From: DATNPH01 sp036703315
GTDB lineage: Bacteria > Cyanobacteriota > Cyanobacteriia > Cyanobacteriales > Coleofasciculaceae
Direction of reading: 5' to 3'
NCBI GenBank assembly: GCA_036703315.1
Contig: DATNPH010000270.1
Span: 1 to 17,734, forward strand
DNA length: 17,734 nucleotides
Shown here one piece after another: positions 6,885 through 13,183 of this stretch. Each line of letters opens with the position of its first letter. Within the stretch, counting starts at the first letter, position 1. The notes beneath the pieces are model-generated. The model was not told the DNA's origin. It searched no databases and saw only the letters and a program-made list of their open reading frames with translations. The position numbers were made by a program, and so were the translations under genes.

Positions 6885-8468
6885 ATGTCTAAGGTTCTCG
6901 TCTCCGACCCAATTGATCAAGCCGGAATTGATATCCTCTCCCAAGTTGCTCAGGTTGACATCAAAACCAATCTATCGCCTGAAGAGCTAGTTAGGATTAT
7001 CTCAGAATATGACGCCTTGATGATTCGCTCTGGCACGCGTGTTACTAAAGAAATCATCGAGGCTGGCAAACAACTCAAGATTATAGGACGCGCTGGTGTT
7101 GGTGTAGATAACGTCGATGTGCCAACGGCTACCCGTCAAGGAATTGTTGTTGTTAACTCTCCCGAAGGAAATACGATCGCGGCAGCAGAACATGCACTGG
7201 CAATGATGCTGTCTCTTTCTCGCTACATTCCCGATGCTAATCAGTCGGTCAAAAACAATCAATGGGACCGCAAAAGCTTTATCGGGGCAGAAGTTTATAA
7301 GAAAACGCTAGGCGTTGTTGGTTTAGGGAAAATTGGTTCCCATGTTGCCAGTGTGGCACGGGCAATGGGGATGAGGCTACTGGCGTATGACCCTTTCATT
7401 TCTATAGAACGAGCTGATCAGTTAGGCTGTCTGCTTGTAGACATGGATATACTGTTGCAGCAGTCTGATTACATCACGCTGCACATGCCGAAGACGCCGG
7501 AAACGACTCATTTGATTAATGCCGAGGCACTGGCGAAGATGAAACCAGGGGCACGAATTATCAACTGTGCCAGAGGTGGCATTATTGATGAGCAAGCACT
7601 CTACGAAGCGTTGAAAGCAGGTAAGATTGCTGGTGCGGCGCTAGATGTTTTTGAGTCGGAGCCACTGGCAGATTCCCCTCTGCGCTCAATTGGCAAAGAA
7701 ATTGTTCTGACTCCCCACTTAGGAGCCTCCACAGCGGAAGCGCAAGTCAATGTTGCGATCGATGTGGCAGAGCAAATTCGTGATGTCCTTTTGGGCTTAC
7801 CCGCACGCTCAGCCGTAAATATTCCGGGACTTTCTCCAAACGTCCTCGAAGAACTCAAACCCTATATGCAGTTGGCAGAAACCCTTGGTAACTTGGTTAG
7901 CCAGCTAGCGGGGGGACGAATCGAGTTGTTGAATGTCCGGTTGCAGGGCGAATTAGCGACTAACAATAGCCAGCCCGTAGTCGTAGCATCGCTGAAAGGA
8001 CTACTGTCTCAGGCGCTGCGAGAGCGAGTTAACTATGTAAATGCCAGCATTGAGGCGAAAGAGCGCGGGATTCGCGTGATTGAAACGCGGGACGCCTCAG
8101 TTCGAGACTATTCGGGAGGGTCACTCCAGTTATCAGCAACTGGCTCATTGGGCGAACATTCCGTAACAGGTGCTTTGTTGGGAGATGGTGAAATTCGCAT
8201 CACCAGCGTTGATGAATTTCCGATTAATGTCCCTCCCAACCGCTACATGCTATTTACCCTGCACCGCGATATGCCGGGAATTATTGGGAAAATTGGTTCT
8301 CTACTGGGCAGTTTTAATGTCAATATTGCCAGTATGCAGGTCGGTCGCAAAATTGTTCGGGGTGATGCGGTGATGGTACTGAGCATTGATGACCCTCTAC
8401 CGGAAGGAATTTTGACAGAAATTACAAAAGTTCCAGGAATTCGGGAGGCTTACACGGTAACTCTTTAA
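6885..8468 (+). CDS. serA: D-3-phosphoglycerate dehydrogenase
   Basis: Catalyses NAD-dependent oxidation of 3-phosphoglycerate to 3-phosphohydroxypyruvate, the first committed step of serine synthesis from a Calvin-cycle intermediate; cytoplasmic. At 527 residues it is the long form. The order is substrate-binding domain, nucleotide-binding domain (GVVGLGKIGSHVA), substrate-binding return, intervening ASB-type domain (about 320-450) and C-terminal ACT domain (about 455-527; LHRDMPGIIGKIGSLLG). The catalytic residues are in place: Arg230 in CARGG, Glu259 in SEPL and His278 in TPHLGAS. The ACT domain usually binds serine for feedback control. The ATG at 6885 gives MSKVLVSDPI, the usual N terminus, with no strong Shine-Dalgarno. 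prmA follows on the same strand after 143 bases, separated by an AT-rich fold-back repeat. Confidence 0.97.
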   Translation: MSKVLVSDPIDQAGIDILSQVAQVDIKTNLSPEELVRIISEYDALMIRSGTRVTKEIIEAGKQLKIIGRAGVGVDNVDVPTATRQGIVVVNSPEGNTIAAAEHALAMMLSLSRYIPDANQSVKNNQWDRKSFIGAEVYKKTLGVVGLGKIGSHVASVARAMGMRLLAYDPFISIERADQLGCLLVDMDILLQQSDYITLHMPKTPETTHLINAEALAKMKPGARIINCARGGIIDEQALYEALKAGKIAGAALDVFESEPLADSPLRSIGKEIVLTPHLGASTAEAQVNVAIDVAEQIRDVLLGLPARSAVNIPGLSPNVLEELKPYMQLAETLGNLVSQLAGGRIELLNVRLQGELATNNSQPVVVASLKGLLSQALRERVNYVNASIEAKERGIRVIETRDASVRDYSGGSLQLSATGSLGEHSVTGALLGDGEIRITSVDEFPINVPPNRYMLFTLHRDMPGIIGKIGSLLGSFNVNIASMQVGRKIVRGDAVMVLSIDDPLPEGILTEITKVPGIREAYTVTL

Positions 8469-8500
8469 TCAATTTTGCCGTCCTCGGACTTGGTCGGGCG

Positions 8501-8611
8501 GGTTTTGGATTATGGATTTTGGATTATTAGATTGGTCGTTAGATTCCGACAATTTTTGATTCCTAGTAAGCAGACCTTAATCCAAAATCTAAAATCTAAA
8601 TCTAAAATCTT
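8501..8611. repeat. AT-rich GGATTTT/AAAATCT fold-back repeat between serA and prmA
   Basis: The left arm (8501-8535) repeats GGATTAT/GGATTTT-like heptamers. The right arm (8577-8610) repeats AATCTAA-type units in complement. GATTTTGGATTA (8515-8526) pairs perfectly with 8578-8589, giving a 12-bp stem around a loop of about 50 bases. The right arm runs directly into the prmA start codon, so a folded transcript would bury the translation start. This type of heptameric repeat is widespread between cyanobacterial genes. An insertion that became part of the prmA leader is likely. Confidence 0.6.
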
Positions 8612-9511
8612 ATGGCAAACAGTTGGTGGGAAATTGGAATTCTCTGCGACCCAGCCTTAGAGGATTTAATCTTCTGGAGACTGGAAAAGTTTGGCTGCCG
8701 TGGAGTGTCCTTTGAGGTCAAGGGGCACTCTCTACTCGTGCGTGCTCATTTACCCCAAATGCAGGCACAACTATTGGATTTGGCGGCACTATCTCTGTGG
8801 TTGCGTCAGGATGCCTTGACAGTGGGGATACCAGTGCCGGTGACACAGTGGCACCTCATTGATGAGGAAGATTGGTCAAGTAGTTGGAAGCAGTACTGGC
8901 AACCGCAACAAATAGGCGATCGCTTCTTGATCTATCCAGCTTGGTTGCCAGTACCAGAACAGTCAGAACGGTTACTTTTACGCCTTGATCCTGGAGCCGC
9001 TTTTGGGACAGGCAACCATCAAACGACTCAGCTGTGCCTGGAAGCGTTGGAAATGCGTCTAGGCTACGGTAACCATGAGGTTGTGGTAGCTGATATTGGT
9101 TGTGGCTCCGGTATTCTCTCAATTGGGGCTGTGTTGTTGGGCGCAAAAAAGGTTTATGCCGTTGATATTGATCCCTTAGCAGTGCAAGCGGCTCGTAGTA
9201 ACCGCGACCTGAATCAGATTAATTCTCAGCGCCTTATGGTAGAGAGGGGAAGTGTTGAGCGCTTAGGGAAGCTCACTGGCACTCAGCCCGTTGATGGTAT
9301 TCTCTGTAATATTTTGGCAGAGGTAATTATTGACTTAATTCCAGCAATGAGTGCGATCGCTAGCCCCAAGGCTTGGGGAATCATTAGTGGTGTTTTGTTA
9401 GATCAAGCCAAACCGATTGCTGACACCCTGGAACAACACAACTGGGTCGTCGCAACGCTCTGGAAGCGTCAAGACTGGTGTTGCTTCAATATCAGACGTG
9501 TTGAAGGATGA
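8612..9511 (+). CDS. prmA: Ribosomal protein L11 methyltransferase
   Basis: SAM-dependent enzyme that methylates lysines (and the N-terminal amine) of ribosomal protein L11. The 299-residue length is normal. The N-terminal substrate-recognition domain begins MANSWWEIGI. The catalytic domain shows AFGTGNHQTTQLCLEALE, then SAM motif I DIGCGSGILSIGA, an acidic strand end (AVDIDPLA) and the NILAEVI motif that takes the place of NPPY in PrmA. All hallmark residues are present. The ATG at 8612 is the first in frame that yields the family start. No Shine-Dalgarno is present because the leader is the AT-rich repeat. The 3' end converges with the DUF928 gene across a hairpin. Confidence 0.96.
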   Translation: MANSWWEIGILCDPALEDLIFWRLEKFGCRGVSFEVKGHSLLVRAHLPQMQAQLLDLAALSLWLRQDALTVGIPVPVTQWHLIDEEDWSSSWKQYWQPQQIGDRFLIYPAWLPVPEQSERLLLRLDPGAAFGTGNHQTTQLCLEALEMRLGYGNHEVVVADIGCGSGILSIGAVLLGAKKVYAVDIDPLAVQAARSNRDLNQINSQRLMVERGSVERLGKLTGTQPVDGILCNILAEVIIDLIPAMSAIASPKAWGIISGVLLDQAKPIADTLEQHNWVVATLWKRQDWCCFNIRRVEG

Positions 9512-9538
9512 AGTTTTTTCGTGTTCTAAGCTTTCAAG

Positions 9539-9569
9539 AGTTTTGAGTTCTCCTAACCAACTCAAAACT
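9539..9569. terminator. Hairpin between convergent prmA and DUF928 genes
   Basis: AGTTTTGAGTT (9539-9549) pairs perfectly with AACTCAAAACT (9559-9569) across a 9-base loop. It lies between two converging stop codons (9511 plus, 9576 minus), where a bidirectional terminator is expected. The stem is AT-rich and the flanking T-tracts are weak (TTCTTGCTT on plus), so its efficiency is uncertain. Confidence 0.5.
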
Positions 9570-9575
9570 TCTTGC

Positions 9576-10589
9576 TTAATTCCTGGCAAGGCGTTGCTGC
9601 TCTTGCTTTACCACTTCAGTCAGTCCGACTTGGTCGAGGAGAGCCAGAAAATCTGTTTGTACAAGCTCATGGGGATTATTTATCTGTTCCTTGGAGAGGG
9701 TAAGTAAGGCATCATACCAAAGTCCAGCTTGAGCATAGATTAAGGCGCGGTTGCGATCGCTTGATGTGTTTCCAGAGGGGTGCGTTTGTGTAGGAGAATT
9801 AACCTTTGAGCTAGCGGCTGCCAGTTGTTGCTCCAGTACTGATGTTTTCGGTACGCGCTCAATCCAGCTATAAAAATACGGATTAGCGGAGGGTCGTCTT
9901 GCATTGCACACTAGAGTAACAGACCAGCCATATGTCCGTCCGGTAGCGAGTTCTGGTCTGTCTTTCGGTAACTCCAGTTGCATAATCCCAGCTGGGGATG
10001 AGTCAATCTGTTTCTCAAATAGTGGTTCATTGACTCCGGGTTCCACCAAAGTAAACTTGATCGGCACTGATACTGGCTGCGATAAATGCCAGAAAAAGGT
10101 GGGATGACTGGATGTGGTTTGTCCGACGTAATCCTTTGAGGGAATTAACAGAGTCACTACGTCCCCAGGTAGGGATTGTTCACAGCCTCGTGAACCAGCC
10201 CCTTGACTTCGCCTAGGATTTTTCGCAACTGGCGGAACAAAGCGCATTCGTGAGCCAGTGGCTTGACTAATCATGAAATTCGTTTGAGGAAGGAGTTGCC
10301 TTCTTTGTTCCCCTATTCCCCGCTCCCTGCTCCCCACTCCCCTTGTTTGGTCAACCGAGGCAGTATTGGTAGAATTTGAAGCGGCGTTAGCAGGTAGATT
10401 GGCAACGACAGCTGTTAGAATCCCTAAATTTTTGGACAGTTTGAGAGACTTAGCCTGGGTAGGAGTGAAAATACCAAACAACTGTAGGGAAATCATTGAT
10501 ATTGTGCCTACGACTACAGTTGCTAAATGTGATCGAGTTGTCATAGGAGTAACCAGCGTTTTTCTAGTGTTTTGAGACACGATCTTCAT
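9576..10589 (-). CDS. DUF928 family exported protein
   Basis: The 337-residue product has a signal-peptide-like N terminus: a basic start, a hydrophobic stretch (residues about 21-42) and a TQA cleavage site near residue 46. The DUF928 core covers about 138-260, with PGDVVTLLIPSK, HPTFFWHLSQPV, FTLVEPG, IMQLELPKDRPELATG and YGWSVTLVCN. The tail (about 275-337; ALIYAQAGLWYDALLTLSKE) resembles one TPR-like repeat, also usual in this family. The function is unknown. The family often sits near TPS exoproteins and CHASE2 proteins in cyanobacteria, as here. Residues about 83-95 are encoded by a GGGGAGTGG-type low-complexity repeat inserted in frame. An AGGAGG lies 15 bases before the ATG, which is too far to be ideal. 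No closer in-frame start exists. Confidence 0.9.
   Translation of the reverse strand: MKIVSQNTRKTLVTPMTTRSHLATVVVGTISMISLQLFGIFTPTQAKSLKLSKNLGILTAVVANLPANAASNSTNTASVDQTRGVGSRERGIGEQRRQLLPQTNFMISQATGSRMRFVPPVAKNPRRSQGAGSRGCEQSLPGDVVTLLIPSKDYVGQTTSSHPTFFWHLSQPVSVPIKFTLVEPGVNEPLFEKQIDSSPAGIMQLELPKDRPELATGRTYGWSVTLVCNARRPSANPYFYSWIERVPKTSVLEQQLAAASSKVNSPTQTHPSGNTSSDRNRALIYAQAGLWYDALLTLSKEQINNPHELVQTDFLALLDQVGLTEVVKQEQQRLARN
10309..10342. repeat. G-rich low-complexity repeat inside the DUF928 gene
   Basis: On the minus strand this is GGGGAGTGGGGAGCAGGGAG-type sequence, like the tracts at 13055-13085 and 13333-13370. It is translated in frame as Gly/Arg-rich RGVGSRERGIG, between the signal peptide and the DUF928 core. 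Confidence 0.65.
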
Positions 10590-10780
10590 TATTTTAGTAG
10601 CCTACCTCCTTGATGACATAAATTTCAATTCTGAAGAATAGAAGCACAAGGGAAGAGAGACAAAGCAGGCAAGGGGCAGTTTTACCCCAATTCCGGAACA
10701 AATTCTCTCCATAAATCCCATCTAATTAACAATTGAGAAATTGCAACCTGTAGGCTCCCCTGCTTAGACTAACCATTATT

Positions 10781-13045
10781 TTACAACCCAAAAAATGCCT
10801 TTGCTTTCTTGTATAGAGCATCTAGCCGCGCTTCTACATCTGGGGGTTTGGCTGTGAAATGGATGTAAAAACTTCTATTGTCATCCTGTTTTTCCAAAAC
10901 CTTAGCATAGATGTCTTCACTTGTTTGATTCGGGCTGTTGGGTGTTAATAAATTAAGCTTAAGATTGCTCAGCGGCTCAGGCATAGCGTGCCCTCCTATA
11001 CTTTCAGCACGAACTTCAGCTCCCTTGGCTGAAAGCTTAATTAAACGACCCTGGAACAGGGAATCACTGATGTACTTGCCATCCAGAAGCGTGTAGTGAA
11101 ATTGAAGACAAATTTCTTCAGGAAGCGGAAACAATACTTCTTCTTCTTTAGATAAGAAAAGGTTGTATTCCCCAGCAATACCTCCAACTTCATAGATAGT
11201 AATTGGCTGTTTGACCCCTTTGGGTTTTACTTCTTTTTGCCCATCGATTCGCACAATCGACTCTATTTCTTGTAAGGTTGACTCGGAAATAAGAATTTGA
11301 CCGCCTACGCTATAGGATTCGATGCGAAAAGCTAGATTCACTTCCTTACCAATGACGCTGTACTTGCAGCGTTTCTCTGAGCCAATATTCCCTAGCACGA
11401 CAACGCCAGTGTTGATGCCGATCCCCATTTCGAGCATTGGGAAGCCTAACTGTTTCATTTGTTCGTTGACACGAACCATTGCCAATTGCATGGCAACGGC
11501 GCAAGCAACAGCCCTATCGGGGTCATCTTCTCTTGTTGTAGGGGCACCAAATAAAACCAAAATCCCATCGCCGAGGAACTCATCAATAGTTCCCTGGTAC
11601 TGGGCAATCACCTCGGTCATGTGTCCCAAATAAATATTGATGGCTTTAACAACGTCTTTGGGCCGCAATCGTTCTGAAAAACTTGTGAATCCTCTTAAAT
11701 CCGAGGTCAAGATGGTGATTTTTCGGCACTCGCCGCCGATTGTTAATCCTTTAGGGCTTTCCAGCAGAGTAGCAACGACAGAATCACTCAGGTAACGTCC
11801 AAAGGTTTTCCGAATCTGACCTGCGGTATGGGCAATGTAAGCGGTAATCGCGATCGCTGATCCGGAAAGTGCCAAAAACGGTGGAACCACAGGTATCCAC
11901 CAGCCCCACAAAAAGCTGGCATAACTACTACCCAGCAATGTGCCTGCTGCTAGAAATGGACTACCTAGTCTCTGAAATGAGAGTTCTCTCATACCACTGG
12001 CATGTCGCCATCTCCAAGTAAGAGTGGCACCAACACAAGACCAAAGCAGGATCCAAAGCCACTCTACTGGTTCCGGTAGTGTCTTGATGGAGGGGCGTCC
12101 TTCCAGTGCTGCACTGAGGATGTGGCTGATTAGATTAGCTTGAATTTCTACCCCTGACGTGCGTTCGGGTGTGGCAATGTGCTGACCGCTGTAGGGAGTA
12201 TAAAAGAAATCATTCAGGCTAGTTGCTGTTGAACCAATCAAAACGATGCGATCGCGCATTAAGTTATCTGGTATCCGGTTTGACATTACGTCTGTCAGCG
12301 ACACGATGCGGAAGCTTCCAGCAGGACCACGGTAATTCAACAAAAACTGGTAGCCGCCCTCATCAGCATCAATATACCCGCCGTCATTGTGCCTAAAGGG
12401 TCGAAAAACACCCTTTCCCCATCGGAAAATTTCGGGATTTGCCTGTGTCGGTTGGGGTAGGATATTTTGTGCTTTTAGATAAATCCAAGCTAGGCTCAAG
12501 CCAAAGGAATCAGTGTTTTGAGCGTTTTTTCCCAGAAATAACAGACCTCGACGCACCTTGCCATCGCTATCGACCACCACGTTATTAAAGCCAACCTGAC
12601 CCCGCTTCGCCAGAACAGGCGGAGGGGCAACGGCAGCACTAGGGTCTTCCTCATCAATTTTCTCAATCCCAATCAAGTTAGGGGTTGTTTCAAAGACGTT
12701 CTCTAATGCTGACTCACCGGGTGGAACTGGCAAATCTCGATACAGGTCAAGACCAACGGCTCTCGGTTTTTGGCTTTTGAGTTTTTCCATCAGCTGAGCA
12801 AGCAAGGCATCTGGAATCGGCCACTGTCGTATCTTTTTTAAATCAGCCTCATTGATGCCGACGATAACAATGCGATCGTCAGTGGGTTCTGGGGGACGCG
12901 TGCGAAAGTATTGGTCGAGCACTGCCCATTCCCAGAACTGCAACCCGCCTAAAAGCCTTACAGTGAGTACAATGCCAGCGATGGTCGGAGCAGCTATCCA
13001 GACTCCTCGCCATTCCCAAATTTGTCGTCTCAGCTTTGTCCACAT
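10781..13045 (-). CDS. CHASE2-domain class III nucleotide cyclase (likely guanylyl-type)
   Basis: The 754-residue product has a membrane helix at about 17-36, an extracytoplasmic CHASE2 sensor domain (about 41-320; AVLDQYFRTRPPEP, DDRIVIVGI), two to three membrane helices (about 328-410) and then a cytoplasmic class III cyclase domain (about 418-610). The metal-binding Asp449 (SDLRGFTSF) and Asp493 (FLGDG), Asn570 and the transition-state Arg574 (VNLAFR) are all present. The usual Lys that selects ATP is Glu489 (IDEFLGD), and the second specificity position is Ser563 (YSVIG). Glu at the first position is the guanylyl-cyclase residue, so cGMP is likely but unproven. The C-terminal 120 residues (about 635-754) resemble a degenerate PilZ domain. 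The gene follows tpsA by 138 bases on the same strand, suggesting shared expression and a signalling role for the surface module. Confidence 0.93.
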   Translation of the reverse strand: MWTKLRRQIWEWRGVWIAAPTIAGIVLTVRLLGGLQFWEWAVLDQYFRTRPPEPTDDRIVIVGINEADLKKIRQWPIPDALLAQLMEKLKSQKPRAVGLDLYRDLPVPPGESALENVFETTPNLIGIEKIDEEDPSAAVAPPPVLAKRGQVGFNNVVVDSDGKVRRGLLFLGKNAQNTDSFGLSLAWIYLKAQNILPQPTQANPEIFRWGKGVFRPFRHNDGGYIDADEGGYQFLLNYRGPAGSFRIVSLTDVMSNRIPDNLMRDRIVLIGSTATSLNDFFYTPYSGQHIATPERTSGVEIQANLISHILSAALEGRPSIKTLPEPVEWLWILLWSCVGATLTWRWRHASGMRELSFQRLGSPFLAAGTLLGSSYASFLWGWWIPVVPPFLALSGSAIAITAYIAHTAGQIRKTFGRYLSDSVVATLLESPKGLTIGGECRKITILTSDLRGFTSFSERLRPKDVVKAINIYLGHMTEVIAQYQGTIDEFLGDGILVLFGAPTTREDDPDRAVACAVAMQLAMVRVNEQMKQLGFPMLEMGIGINTGVVVLGNIGSEKRCKYSVIGKEVNLAFRIESYSVGGQILISESTLQEIESIVRIDGQKEVKPKGVKQPITIYEVGGIAGEYNLFLSKEEEVLFPLPEEICLQFHYTLLDGKYISDSLFQGRLIKLSAKGAEVRAESIGGHAMPEPLSNLKLNLLTPNSPNQTSEDIYAKVLEKQDDNRSFYIHFTAKPPDVEARLDALYKKAKAFFGL

Positions 13046-13054
13046 AATTCAAGT

Positions 13055-13085
13055 TGAGGGGAGTAAGGAGTGGCAGTGGGGGACT
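13055..13085. repeat. G-rich low-complexity repeat between tpsA and the cyclase gene
   Basis: GAGGGGAGTAAGGAGTGGCAG-like sequence of the same type as the copies inside tpsA and the DUF928 gene. It lies just upstream of the cyclase start codon, in the 138-base gap. Confidence 0.5.
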
Positions 13086-13183
13086 TCCTAAGGATGGATA
13101 GCACTAGGATAAGCTGAATGCCAGTTGGAGATAAGCGGACAATTTTAAAATAAATCTCCCCTTTATCTTTTCTCTTGCACCCC

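Noticed and set aside
8475..8660. Short open frame between serA and prmA
   Set aside because: It is made of the AT-rich heptamer repeat, and its end overlaps prmA in another frame.
10601..10610. Strong Shine-Dalgarno near the DUF928 gene indicating another start
   Set aside because: AGGAGG is 15 bases from the ATG and no closer in-frame start exists, so I kept the ATG at 10589.
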